Assembly: GCF_023094165.1 (NCBI RefSeq)
Contig: NZ_JALMDK010000007.1
Coordinates: 251,099-315,098, forward strand
From: Crossiella sp. S99.2
GTDB taxonomy: Bacteria > Actinomycetota > Actinomycetes > Mycobacteriales > Pseudonocardiaceae
DNA length: 64,000 nucleotides
Reading direction: 5' to 3'
Below, piece by piece: positions 52,265 to 62,600 of this stretch (positions within the stretch are counted from its first letter, which is position 1; each line of letters starts with the position of its first letter). The translations under genes and the position numbers were made by a program. The notes under the pieces are model-generated. The model was given only the letters and a program-made list of their open reading frames with translations. It did not search any database and was not told the origin of the DNA.

Positions 52265-52704
52265 GCCTTCACGCTACGTCTTCATGTTCACTCCAATTCC
52301 GTTCTGCTCGAAACCGTTCTGTCCGATCACCGGCCACCACGCCTCAACCCGAAGGCGCCAGGTCCCATCTAGCACCTGCCAGGTCGCATCTGGCATTTGC
52401 CGCCGGGCTTGGCCCCGGACGGCGTCCAAGACCGCGGGCAGGCCGCCGCCGGGCAGTTTTGGCAGGTCAGATAGGCGATTCCGGGGTGGGTTGCGCACGT
52501 CATCGGGTCGGCCATTCGCCGGTCAGCTCGTGCCGACGCACCACCAGTGGTGATCAACGCCAGATCGCGACTGCCACCCAGCCCATGCCCGCCAGACCCC
52601 GACTACCGCTCCAGCAGTGCGCGCCTAGCGATCGCTAGAACTGGCCTGGCGCCTTCGGGGTGAGCGTCGACCGACGGCGTGGTGATGCGAAGAGGTGGCG
52701 AAGA
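52265..52704. other. 440-bp gene-poor, lower-GC stretch
   Basis: Short minus-strand frames are present here, including one ending at 52274 with WRLRVEAWWPVIGQNGF and another with a Cys-rich CATHPGIAYLTCQNC segment that recalls the zinc finger at the start of some rhomboid proteases. Neither is long enough or has a ribosome site to support a gene. They may be decayed remnants. Confidence 0.5.
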
Positions 52705-53532
52705 ATGACGATCCTGGTGGCTGGGGCGACTGGCACGGTGGGCCGAGAGGTGGTGCGGCAGCTGCTGGCCGGGGGGCACCGGGTGCGGGCGCTGACGCGG
52801 AACCCGGAGCAGGCTGGGCTGCCCGCCGAGGTCGAGCTGGCCCGTGGCGATCTGAGCAACCCGGCGAGCGTGGAGCCCGCGCTGGAGGGTGTCACCGGTC
52901 TGCACATGATCACGGTGGCCGGGCACGGGACGGTGGACACTGGACACGAGCTGGTGGCGCTGGCGGCGCGGGCCGGTGTCCAGCGGGTCAGCGTGCTCGG
53001 TGGCTGGGAGGAGACCAGCGTCGAGCAGGCGCTCTCCGCCAGCGAACTGGGGTGGACCTGGCTGCGGCCGGTGGAGTTCATGGCCAATGCCACCGAGTGG
53101 GCCGAGGAGATCCGCACCGAGGGCCTGGTCCGGGTGTTCGGCAACGCGCCGAGCGCGGCCGTGCACGAGGCCGACATCGCCGCCGTGGCGGTGGCCGCCC
53201 TCACCCAGGACGGGCACGCGGGCCAGAGCTACCTGCTGACCGGGCCCGAGGCGCTCACCGCGGCGGAGCGGATCGCCTTACTGTCCGCGGCGACCGGGCA
53301 CGAGATCAAGGTCGTGCAGCAGACCGAGGAGGAGCTGCGGGCCGGGATGGCCGCGGCGGGCATGGACTCCGACTACATCGACTTCGCGGTCGAGCTGGGG
53401 GCCAACCCGCCGGACATCGGCAAGCACCCGGTGCCCACCGTCGGCGAGGTCGTCGGGCGGCCCGCGCTGACCTTCGCCCAGTGGGCCACCGAGAACGCCG
53501 ACCTGTTCCGGCCCGACAAGGGAAGTCAGTGA
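52705..53532 (+). CDS. NmrA-like NAD(P)-binding protein
   Basis: A 275-residue atypical SDR: TILVAGATGTVGREVVRQLLAGGHRVRALTRNP at the N-terminus (GxxGxxG), then SVLGGWEETSVEQALSASELGWTWLRPVEFMAN, typical of the NmrA/HSCARG group that senses or uses NADP. No catalytic YxxxK is seen. One TTA codon is at 53278-53280. It overlaps the epoxide hydrolase gene by GTGA. Confidence 0.85.
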   Translation: MTILVAGATGTVGREVVRQLLAGGHRVRALTRNPEQAGLPAEVELARGDLSNPASVEPALEGVTGLHMITVAGHGTVDTGHELVALAARAGVQRVSVLGGWEETSVEQALSASELGWTWLRPVEFMANATEWAEEIRTEGLVRVFGNAPSAAVHEADIAAVAVAALTQDGHAGQSYLLTGPEALTAAERIALLSAATGHEIKVVQQTEEELRAGMAAAGMDSDYIDFAVELGANPPDIGKHPVPTVGEVVGRPALTFAQWATENADLFRPDKGSQ

Positions 53533-54686
53533 CGATCTCCCCGTTCCGGATCGCCATCCCCGAGGTGGATCTGGTCGACCTGCGCGTCCGGCTGGCGGCC
53601 ACCCGCTGGCCGGACGCGTTACCCGGCGTCGGCTGGAGCCGTGGAGTGCCGCCGGACTACCTGCGTGCGCTGGTCGAGTACTGGCGTACCACCTACGACT
53701 GGCGCGCGCAGGAGGCAGCGCTCAACGAGTTCCCGCAGTTCACCACGGAGATCGACGGGCAGACCGTGCATTTCCTGCACGTCACCTCCGCCGAGCCCGG
53801 GGCGACTCCGCTGATCCTCTTACACGGCTGGCCAGGCTCGTTCGTGGAGTTCCAGGACGTCATCGGTCCGCTGACCGATCCGGTCGCCCACGGCGGCGAC
53901 CCGGCTGACGCCTTCCACCTGGTGATCCCGTCCCTGCCCGGCTTCGCCTTCTCCTCGCCGCTGGCCGAACCCGGCTGGAACAGCAAGAGGATGGCGGCCG
54001 CGATGGTCGAGCTGATGGCCCGGCTGGGCTATGCGCGATACGGGGTGCAGGGTGGCGACACGGGTTCCTGGGTCGGGCCGGACATCGGGCGGCTGGTCCC
54101 GGACCGAGTCGTCGGCGTGCACGTGAATGCCCTGATGTCCTTCCCGATCGGGGCCGAAGGCGAACTGGACGAGCTGAGCGAGCCCGACGCGGACCGCTGG
54201 GCGAGGATGCAGAACTTCAACGACGGCTACCTCCAGGTCCAGTCCCAGCGTCCGCAGACCCTGGCCTATGCCCTGCACGACTCACCGGTGGGGCAGCTGG
54301 CCTGGATCATGGAGAAGTTCAAGGAGCTGACCTTCCCGGAGAAAGGACTGCCAGAGGAGGCCATCCCCTGGGACCGGATGCTGACCGATATCAGCCTCTA
54401 CTGGCTGACCGGCACCGCGGGATCGGCGTCCCAGATCTACTACGAGAGCATCACCGCGGCCGCCTGGTCCGAGGAGGACTCCGGGGACAGCACCACATCC
54501 AGTGGGGTGTCGACCGGGGTGCTGGTGGGGCCCATGGATGTCACCATCCGCCGGTTCGCCGAACGAGACCACAACATCGTCCGCTGGACCGAGTACGACC
54601 GTGGCGGTCACTTCTTCGCCATGGAAGCGCCGGAGCTGTTCACCGCGGATGTGCGCGACTTCTTCCGCGGCCTGCCCCGGCCGTAA
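53529..54686 (+). CDS. Epoxide hydrolase (alpha/beta hydrolase with EHN domain)
   Basis: A 385-residue enzyme. An N-terminal EHN domain (FRIAIPEVDLVDLRVRLAATRWPD) is followed by the hydrolase domain: HGWPGSFVEFQDVI for the oxyanion region, the nucleophile Asp in VQGGDTGSWVG (about 177) and the His in DRGGHFFAMEAP. It opens epoxides to diols. TTA codon at 53819-53821. GTG 53529 overlaps the NmrA stop, and both genes of this short operon have one TTA codon, so translation may depend on the rare Leu tRNA. Confidence 0.87.
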   Translation: MTISPFRIAIPEVDLVDLRVRLAATRWPDALPGVGWSRGVPPDYLRALVEYWRTTYDWRAQEAALNEFPQFTTEIDGQTVHFLHVTSAEPGATPLILLHGWPGSFVEFQDVIGPLTDPVAHGGDPADAFHLVIPSLPGFAFSSPLAEPGWNSKRMAAAMVELMARLGYARYGVQGGDTGSWVGPDIGRLVPDRVVGVHVNALMSFPIGAEGELDELSEPDADRWARMQNFNDGYLQVQSQRPQTLAYALHDSPVGQLAWIMEKFKELTFPEKGLPEEAIPWDRMLTDISLYWLTGTAGSASQIYYESITAAAWSEEDSGDSTTSSGVSTGVLVGPMDVTIRRFAERDHNIVRWTEYDRGGHFFAMEAPELFTADVRDFFRGLPRP

Positions 54687-54724
54687 TCCGGGCGTGGCCA
54701 GGGCGGACAGTCACCGCCGCCATG

Positions 54725-57700
54725 TCACAGTCGCCACTTCACCGGCGTCACTGGCCGATACCGGCAGGTGGCGCCGGTGAACACGGCCTCCCGGAGATGC
54801 CGGGCCAGCTCCGGATGCCGGGTGTCCAAGCGGCGCAACGTGTCCCGGATGCGGTTGGTCACGGCCTTGCGTGCGCGTTCCGCCTCATCGCCCAGGCGGC
54901 GGGACCGTCCCAGCAGACCGGTGGCCGCGCGCAGCTCGTCGATCAACGCCTGTCGTTCCCGATCCAGCGCCATGGCCCGTCGATCGTCCACGGCATCCTC
55001 GATCTCCTCCTCCAACGCCACCAGCCGCCGCCGATAGGCTGCCTTGGCCGCGTCATCAAGCAGGTCATCCCCGCCAAAACCGCGAGCCGCGGCCACCACC
55101 TCGCCACCCTCCGGCGCCAGCAGTCGCACCGCCGATGCCTCCCCATCCGGCGCACCCAGCAGGAAGTGCAGATCCCGAAGCCCCTTGGTGTCCGCGAGGT
55201 GGATGGTTCGGCCACCGAAGCTGAGCGTCCACACCCCGTCCTCGGACCGGAACACGTTCTCCCCCAGCGAGGCGACGGCGGAAGGCTCGGCCGGCGTGCC
55301 GACGGGTTGTTCGCCCGGCGCGGCAGGGGAAGTGGCAGCGGGAGAGGTCTGGTCGGCAGGGGACGTGGCAGGCGGAGCGGTCTGGTCGGCAGGGGACGTG
55401 GCAGGTGGAGCGGTCTGGTCGGCGCGGGGCGCGACTGGCGAAGCCGGCGGCCCAAGGCCGACAGCGTGCGGTGCGACGGGGTGGCCACCCGGAGGTGTTG
55501 CGGGAGTGGCTGGGCTGCTGCCTGGCAACATGACCGGGGTGGCTGAGCCACTGTCCGGAGATGGGGCTGCCGGCGTGGTTGGCCCGTTCTCGGTCGCGGG
55601 CGGCGGCGACACCTGTGCGGCGCCGGACCCCGCGGGTGGCCCATCGCGGTCGGCCGTGCTGGCCCGCGTGGCTGTGCTGGCCCGCGTGGCCGCCGTCGCC
55701 TGCATGGGCGGCACTGCCTGCACGGGAAGTGCTGCCTGCACGGGAAGTGCGGCCTGCCCTGGAAGCGCTGCCTGCCCTGGAAGCATTTCCCGGGCGGGCA
55801 ACATCGCCTGCCCCGGCAGCGCCATCTCCAGCCGCGCGGCCTCCTCCTCCGCGACCGCGAGCAGCGCCCGGCCCGTCTCGTCATCGGCGTCCCTGGCCAG
55901 CAGAACCCGCGCGAGGTTGGCGCGGGCCTCCGCGATCCAGGGGTGGGCGTTCAGACGGGTGGCGGCTTCGATCACGGCGGTGTAGCCGGTGATGGCGGCC
56001 GGCCAGTTGCCCTCGGCGGCGTCCAGGGCGGCCAGCCAGCCGCGGACAGGGCCTTCGACCACCACTGTGCCGGTGAGTGCCCACTGGTCGGCGTAGGGGA
56101 GCAGGTCGGCGCGGATGGCGGCGATCTGGGCCGGGTTGGCGGACAGGATGGCGACCTCGGTGCGTAGGCGGAGCCAGAGGGCCTTGAACCAGCGGGACGG
56201 GGTGCCTTCCTCGGCCAGGAGGCGGGTGGCGGTGTCCAGGTCGCCGTGGTGGGTGGCGAGTACCGCGTCCAGCAGCGGCAGGAAGTGGGGGTCGCGGTGG
56301 GACAGGATGCGGAGCAGTTCCTCGGGGCGGCCCTGGCGCAGGGCGATGGCAGTGCGTTGCAGGGTCCAGAGGTCGTGGGCGTTGAAGTAGGGCTGGTCGC
56401 CGGTGTCCCTGGCCCGGTCGGCCTGGGTGCGGGCGGCGGCGAACTCGCCGCGCAGGGTGGCCAGCAGGGCGCCGCTGACTTCGGCCTCGTGGCGGTGGAC
56501 CGGGAGGTTGGTGCGGGCGGCCATGACCTGGACTGCCTGGTGGGCGGCCTGATGGGCGGGATCGCCCAGTTCCAGCAGGGTGCTGGCGCGCCAGGCGGTG
56601 GCCTCGAAGGTCAGGTTGGCGTCCTGGGTGCGGTGGGCCAGGTCCAGGAGTTCGACGGTCAGGTCGGCGCGGGCCTGGGCGGTGTCCATGGCCCAGAGCG
56701 AGCCCAGGCGGGCCAGCAGCGCGAAGCGCAGCGAGCTGTCATCGCCGACCTGGCGGGCCAGGTTGGCGGCGTGGCGGCTGAGGTCGTTGCCGGTTTGCTC
56801 GTGATCGGCCGGGGCGTCCGGGACCAGCCGGTTGTGCACGGCCCGGATGAAGACCAGGTGCTCGGGGTCGGCGCGGTCCTGGCGGCTCAGCCAGAACAGG
56901 GTCAGGGCGGTGCGGGCCAGGAGTTCGGGGTCGTTCAGGTCGCGGGCGGTGGTCATGGCGGCGGTGAAGGCGGCACGGGCGGTGGCCCGGTCGCCCGCCA
57001 GGTGGGCGGACTCGCCGAGATGCAGCTGGATGCGAGCCCGGTGGAGCTGGCCGCGGGGGTGGGTCCGAGCGGGGTGAGGCGGGGCTGTGTGGTCTGGGGC
57101 GGGGTGGGGTGGGGCGGTGTCAGCCGGGGCGGGGTTGGGGAGGTGGTGCAGGGCGTTGCGGTAGTGGCGGGCGGCTTCGTCGAAGGCGAAGCGGGCGGTG
57201 GCTTCTTCGGCGGCGGTGAGTTGGTGGCGCAGGACTTCCGCCGCGGGCAGGGCTGTGGCGCCGTGATGGGCGTGGTGGGCCAGTTCGGCGGGGAGCAACA
57301 GTGCTGCCAGGGCCGGGTTGGTGGCGGCGTTGACCACGGCCGCGTGGCGGGTGGCGGGAGTGGACAGTCCATTTCGGACTGTGTCGCGGAGCAGGTCGTG
57401 CTGGAAGCGGATGTGGTTGCCGTCGTGGCGGATCAGGCGAGCTGCCTGAGCCTGGTCGAGCAGGCGGGGTACGGGTGCGGTGGGGTGCAGGGCGGTCAGC
57501 AGGTCCCGGTGGGCGGTGTGGCCCAGGATCGCCACGGTGCCGAGCAGGTCCACGACCTGGTCCGGGAGGCGGGAAAGTCTGCGGTGCAGCAGGGCGCTGA
57601 TGCCTGGGTCCAGGGTGTCCAGGGGGCTGCCGCCCTGCCAGAGGCGGGCGGTTTGTTCTACGAAGAAGGGGTTTCCGGCGGTGCGGTGGTGGATGTGGGT

Positions 57701-58369
57701 CACCAGGTCCGCGTCGGGGGTCACGCCGGTGGTGCGGAGGATGAGTTCGCCGACCGCCTGTTCGTCCAGGCCGCCGAGGGGGAGCTGGATTGCCTTGGCG
57801 GACAGGGCGGGCAGGGTGGCGGCCAGGGGATGCCCGGGGTCGTTGACCTCGCCGTCGCGATAGGTGGCGACGATGACCAAGGTGCTGTGGCGGGTGTGCT
57901 GGACCACGAATTCGAGCAGGGTGATCGAGGCCGTGTCGGCCCAGTGCAGGTCTTCCAGGACCAGCAGTACCGGGTGGCGGGCGGCTAGCGTGGTCAGGAG
58001 TTCGGTGAGGGCGTCGGCCAGCGGGAATTCAGCTGGTTCGCGTTCGCCGAGCAGGGCTTCCAGGGTGGGGGCCGCGGCTGCCCATTCGGCGGGGGTGGCG
58101 GCGGCGCGCAGGGCCCGGGTGATCTGCACCCACGGCCAGCGATCGGGCACGCCGGCGTCGCCCCAGCAGGCTCCGGTGAGCACCAGGGCGTCAGTCTGCG
58201 CGGACACGGCGGTGACCAGGCTGGTCTTGCCGATCCCGGCCTCGCCGGTGACCAGCACGAAGCCACCACGGCCCACGGCGGCGCGCAGGGTGGCGATGGC
58301 TTCGGTGCGACCGAGCAGTTCTGGCACGAACACGCTTCGCAGTATTCCGGCGCGGGCCGACAAGTGCAC
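54725..58369 (-). CDS. Large AAA-ATPase/STAND-type regulator with repetitive linker
   Basis: A 1214-residue protein. The N-terminal ATPase has ELLGRTEAIATLRAA, Walker A GEAGIGKTSLV (about 42-52) and Walker B LLVLEDLHWAD, as in LuxR/MalT-type ATPases, but there is no C-terminal LuxR helix-turn-helix. A TPR-like helical array follows (about 370-870). Residues about 885-1050 are a Pro/Ala-rich linker with tandem repeats. The C-terminus has a small domain (VWTLSFGGRTIHLADTKGLRDLHFLL) common in actinomycete ATPases, followed by a coiled-coil-like helix pair. GTG 58369 has GAGGGGG upstream. The role is probably signalling, but unknown. Confidence 0.75.
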   Translation of the reverse strand: MHLSARAGILRSVFVPELLGRTEAIATLRAAVGRGGFVLVTGEAGIGKTSLVTAVSAQTDALVLTGACWGDAGVPDRWPWVQITRALRAAATPAEWAAAAPTLEALLGEREPAEFPLADALTELLTTLAARHPVLLVLEDLHWADTASITLLEFVVQHTRHSTLVIVATYRDGEVNDPGHPLAATLPALSAKAIQLPLGGLDEQAVGELILRTTGVTPDADLVTHIHHRTAGNPFFVEQTARLWQGGSPLDTLDPGISALLHRRLSRLPDQVVDLLGTVAILGHTAHRDLLTALHPTAPVPRLLDQAQAARLIRHDGNHIRFQHDLLRDTVRNGLSTPATRHAAVVNAATNPALAALLLPAELAHHAHHGATALPAAEVLRHQLTAAEEATARFAFDEAARHYRNALHHLPNPAPADTAPPHPAPDHTAPPHPARTHPRGQLHRARIQLHLGESAHLAGDRATARAAFTAAMTTARDLNDPELLARTALTLFWLSRQDRADPEHLVFIRAVHNRLVPDAPADHEQTGNDLSRHAANLARQVGDDSSLRFALLARLGSLWAMDTAQARADLTVELLDLAHRTQDANLTFEATAWRASTLLELGDPAHQAAHQAVQVMAARTNLPVHRHEAEVSGALLATLRGEFAAARTQADRARDTGDQPYFNAHDLWTLQRTAIALRQGRPEELLRILSHRDPHFLPLLDAVLATHHGDLDTATRLLAEEGTPSRWFKALWLRLRTEVAILSANPAQIAAIRADLLPYADQWALTGTVVVEGPVRGWLAALDAAEGNWPAAITGYTAVIEAATRLNAHPWIAEARANLARVLLARDADDETGRALLAVAEEEAARLEMALPGQAMLPAREMLPGQAALPGQAALPVQAALPVQAVPPMQATAATRASTATRASTADRDGPPAGSGAAQVSPPPATENGPTTPAAPSPDSGSATPVMLPGSSPATPATPPGGHPVAPHAVGLGPPASPVAPRADQTAPPATSPADQTAPPATSPADQTSPAATSPAAPGEQPVGTPAEPSAVASLGENVFRSEDGVWTLSFGGRTIHLADTKGLRDLHFLLGAPDGEASAVRLLAPEGGEVVAAARGFGGDDLLDDAAKAAYRRRLVALEEEIEDAVDDRRAMALDRERQALIDELRAATGLLGRSRRLGDEAERARKAVTNRIRDTLRRLDTRHPELARHLREAVFTGATCRYRPVTPVKWRL
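55322..55424 (-). repeat. 33-bp tandem repeat coding for DQTAPPATSPA
   Basis: Unit 1 (55346-55378) and unit 2 (55379-55411) differ by one base, and partial units flank them. The protein reads DQTAPPATSPA repeated with a degenerate third copy. A second region of the same linker (about 55700-55830) has 18-bp periods coding for LPGQAA/LPVQAA. Such repeats are prone to length change. Confidence 0.8.
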
Positions 58370-58502
58370 TTGACCCCCTCAGCGGCTCGTGACGATCAGG
58401 TCTGCCTTCTCGGACGTTGTCAGCGGGGCGGGGACCTAGTTCACTCGGCCGGGCTGTCCTGGCGTCGTCCCATGGCTGGGCCTTCGCTGACCTGGAGGGG
58501 AT

Positions 58503-59333
58503 GTGGTCGTGGGTAGGGCTGGCGGCGCGCGGTCGTTCGAGGGCAGGCATGTGGTGATCACCGGCGGGTCCAGCGGGATCGGACTGGCCACCGCCCGGCT
58601 GCTGGCCGCCCGGGGCGCGCGGTTGTCCTTGCTGGCGCGGACGCCGGAGCGGTTGGACGCGGCGGTCGCGGAGCTGCGGGAGCTGGGCGCGCGGGCGCTG
58701 GCGGTGCCGGTTGATGTCACCGATCAGGTGGCGGTGCAGGCGGCGATCAGGCTGGCGGGGGCCGAATTCGGGCCGTGCGATGTCTTGATCACCTGTGCCG
58801 GGATTGCCCGGCCGGGGCACTTCGGCGAGCTGGCGGATCAGGTTTTCCGGGAGACCGTGGAGGTCGACTACTTCGGCACGCTCTGGCCGATCCGGGCGGT
58901 GGCGCCGGAGATGGTGCGGCGGGGTTCGGGATCGATCGTCGGGGTGTCCTCGATGCTGGGGATGATCGGGATTTTCGGCTACACCGCCTACGCCCCGGCC
59001 AAGTTCGCGGTGCGTGGACTGCTGGAGACGCTGGGCACCGAGTTGCGGCCGCACGGGGTGCACGTGGGGTGTGTGTATCCGCCGGATGTGGACACACCGC
59101 AACTGGCGTATGAGAACCAGTTCAAGCCCGCCGAGACGCACGCGATCAGCGGCACGGTACGGCCGATGACCGCCGAGGCGGTGGCCGGCGCGATCGTGCG
59201 CGGGATCCAGCGGCGGTCGGTCACGATCGTGCCGGATCGGCAGGCCGGGCTGCTGACCTACCTGGCCGCGGTGTGCCCGCCGTTGATCCGGTACCTGATC
59301 GATCGCAAGGTGCGGCGCGCTCGCCGGGGCTGA
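58503..59333 (+). CDS. SDR oxidoreductase (3-ketodihydrosphingosine-reductase-like subgroup)
   Basis: A 276-residue short-chain dehydrogenase: GRHVVITGGSSGIGLATARLLAARG for the cofactor, NAG-equivalent CAGIARPG, the catalytic Ser in VGVSSMLGM, and YxxxK as YAPAK. The C-terminal tail PPLIRYLIDRKVRRARRG is hydrophobic and basic and could touch the membrane. GTG 58503 is used, and GTG 58509 is possible. The 133-bp gap to the divergent ATPase holds their promoters. Confidence 0.82.
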   Translation: MVVGRAGGARSFEGRHVVITGGSSGIGLATARLLAARGARLSLLARTPERLDAAVAELRELGARALAVPVDVTDQVAVQAAIRLAGAEFGPCDVLITCAGIARPGHFGELADQVFRETVEVDYFGTLWPIRAVAPEMVRRGSGSIVGVSSMLGMIGIFGYTAYAPAKFAVRGLLETLGTELRPHGVHVGCVYPPDVDTPQLAYENQFKPAETHAISGTVRPMTAEAVAGAIVRGIQRRSVTIVPDRQAGLLTYLAAVCPPLIRYLIDRKVRRARRG

Positions 59334-59640
59334 CGATGGCGCCGCCGGTCCACAGTGGAGCCGCGACGTGAGCTGGATCGCGTGACAGCGCTGGCGGGCA
59401 TCGACAATCCTGATCCAGTCCGGGTGCCGGATCTCACCGCACACGCACGCGCCTGGCCCGTGGGGACTGCCCGGAACAGCGCTGGGCCAGCGTGATCGGG
59501 GCGTCGGCCTGCTCACCCGAGCTGCCCCTGGAACAGGCTCCGGGGCAGTGATCCCATCCTCCCCTGACCAGTCGGACAGGTGTGGCGGCAATCGGCCCCT
59601 AGGATGGGCGATTGCTGAGGGGTCACAGGAAGGACGGTAG
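59334..59640. other. 307-bp intergenic region with a candidate promoter
   Basis: No credible gene. A TAGGAT box at 59600-59605 lies about 36 bp before GTG 59641, and an AGGAAGGA ribosome site is close to it. No convincing -35 was found. Confidence 0.5.
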
Positions 59641-62600
59641 GTGCCGCGGCCAGAGCTGCCAGTGGATCCGGACGCAGGAGAATTGCAGCGGTTCGCCTTC
59701 GAACTGCGGCGGTTGCGGGAGAAGGCGGGGAATCCGTCCTATCGGGACCTCGCCAGGCTGGTGCACTACTCGGTGAGCACGCTCTCCGAGGCAGCGCGCG
59801 GGCGCAAACTGCCCAGTCTGGCGGTGACCCTGGCCTATGTGCGCGCCTGTGGCGGCGAGGAGGCCGAGTGGGAGGCCCGCTGGCGGGACCTGGCCAAGGA
59901 GATCGACCAGGACGCGCTCGCCGGGCTGGCCGCCGAGGAGCTGAACGCGCCCTACGTCGGGCTCACCGCCTACGGTCCGGGTGACGCCGATCGCTTCTTC
60001 GGCCGGGAAAGCCTGGTCAACCAGGTGCTGGAGCTGCTCGCGGTGCGGGCGCTGGTGGTGGTCGTGGGCGCTTCCGGCTCGGGCAAGTCCTCGGTGCTGC
60101 GCGCCGGGGTGCTGCCGCGGCTGGAGCACGGCGTGCTGCTCACCCCTGGCCCGCACCCGATGGACGAGGTCGGGTTCCTGCTCGACGGATCCCGGCCGGC
60201 CGAGGCCGAGCTGGTGCTGGTGGTGGACCAGTTCGAGGAGTTGTTCACCCGCTGCCACGACCCGGCCGAGCGGCAGCGTTTCGTCACCGCGCTGACCTCG
60301 GCCGCGGCCACCACCGACGGCCGGGTCAAGGTGGTCATCGGCCTGCGCGCGGACTTCTACGCGCACTGCGCCCGCTACCCCGAACTGGCCGAGGCCCTGC
60401 AGGACGGGCAGATCCTGGCCGCGCCGATGACGGTGGAACAGCTCCGGCAGGCGATCACCCGGCCCGCGGTCAACGCGGGCAACGCGGTGGAGACCGCGCT
60501 GGTCACCCGGCTGGTCAGCGAGGCGGCCGGGCAGCCGGGAGTGCTGCCGCTGCTCTCGCACGCGCTGGTGGAGACCTGGCGCCGCCGCCGCGGCAACACC
60601 CTCACCCTGGCCGGTTACGAGGCCAGCGGCGGGATCGAGGGCGCGATCGGGCAGACCGCGGAGAGCGTCTACGACAGCTTCACCGACACCCAGCAGGACC
60701 TGGCCCGGCAGGTGTTCCTGCGGCTGATCGAACTCGGCGAGGGCACCGAGGACACCAAGCGCCGGGTCGCCAGGACCGAGCTGGACACCGGCGAACCCGA
60801 GCTGACCGTGGTGCTGGAACGCTTGGCGCAGGCCAGGTTGCTCACCCTCAACCAGGATCACGCCGACCTCGCGCACGAGGCGATCATCCGTTGCTGGCCC
60901 AGACTGCGGGAATGGCTGACCGAGGACCGGGACGGCCTGCGCACCGCGCGCCGGCTGGGCGAGGCCGCCGAGGAGTGGGTGCGGCTGGACCGCGATCCGG
61001 GCGCGCTCTACCGCGGCGCGCAGCTGGCGCTGGCCACCGACTGGGCCCGGCGCGGACCCGACCGGGTGCTCAACCGCGGTGAGCAGGACTTCCTGACCGC
61101 CAGCACCGCCGCCGAGCACAAGGAGGAGCGGGTCCGGCGGCACCGGGACCGGCGGCTGCGTCAGCTGGTCGCGTTGCTGACCACGTTGCTGCTGCTGACC
61201 GGCACCGCCACCGGATTCGCGGTGTGGGCCGAGCAGCGCACCGCGGCGCAGCGCACCAGCGCGCTGGTGCAGAAGGCGGTGGTGCAGGCCGAGGCGTTGC
61301 GGGCGACCAACCCGGCGCTGTCCTGGCAGCTCCGGCTGGCCGCCTACCGCGCCGATCCGGTGCGCGAGTCCGCGGACAGCGTGCTCAGCACCTCGGCGGA
61401 ACCCTTCACCACCATCATCGGCCCGCATTCCCGGGCCACCTCGGCCACCCTGTTCCACCCCACCGAGCCGCTGCTGGTGATCGGTGGCGCCGATGACGAC
61501 CGGGTGGTGCGGCTGTGGGATGTCCGCGACCGGCACCGGCCCAAGCTTCTGTCCACTATGGACGGACATCACGCGGGACTGCACAACGCCGCGTGGAGCA
61601 AGGACGGCAAGCTGCTGGCCACCGCGGCGCTGGATCGCACGGCCCGGCTGTGGGACCTCACCGATCCGAGCCGGCCGCGGGCACTCGGCCTGCTCACCGG
61701 GCACAGCGGCAACGTCGAGGACGTCGACTTCAGCGCCGACGGGAAGCTGCTGGTCACCGTCGCGGTGGACAAGACGCTGCGGATGTGGGACATCGCCAAC
61801 CCGGACCGGCCGCAGCTGCTCAGCGTGACCGAGGCGCACGCCGACCTGATCCACGCGGTCGGGTTCAGCCCGGTCCGCCCGCTGCTGGCCACCGCGGGCT
61901 GGGACGGGCTGGTCAAGCTCTGGGACGTCAGCGAGCCGCGGCGGCCACGGGAGATTCCCTTCCCCGGCAAGCATGCCGACGGGGTGCAGGACGCGGTGTT
62001 CAGCGCGGACGGCAAGCTGCTGGCCACCTCGGGCACCGACCGGCTGATCAAGCTGTGGGACATCAGGGATCCGGCCCGCCCGGTGGAACTGTCCACCATG
62101 ACCGGGCACACCCAGGCGGTGCACGCGGTCACCTTCGCCCCCGGCGGCACCGCGCTGGCCAGCACCAGCGCCGATGCCTCCACCCGGCTGTGGGACATCA
62201 CCGATCCGCGGCGGCCGCGAGAGCTGGCCGTGGTGCGTGGGCACACCGACGCGGTGTGGCGCGCCTCGTTCAGCCCTGACGGCATCACCCTGGCCACCAG
62301 CAGCGACGACCGCACGGTGAAGCTGGCCGATCTGCGCCGCCAGGGCCTGCCGCAGCACGCCGACTCGATCAGCGCGATGGCCTACAGCTCGAACGGCAAA
62401 CTGGTGGTGACCAGCGGCTCGGACCGGGTGCCCAGTATCTGGCAGGTCACCGACGACAACCTGGTGGAGCCGGTGGCCAGGCTGCCCGAGCACGGCGGCC
62501 CGGTGGACAGCGTGGTGATCAGCAAGGACGGCAGGCATCTGTTCACCGCGAGCCTGGACCGCCTGGTCCGGGTCTGGGACCTGGCCGATCCGGCGCGCCC

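Noticed and set aside
55322..55424. CRISPR-like tandem array
   Set aside because: The 33-bp units are in-frame protein repeats without spacers.
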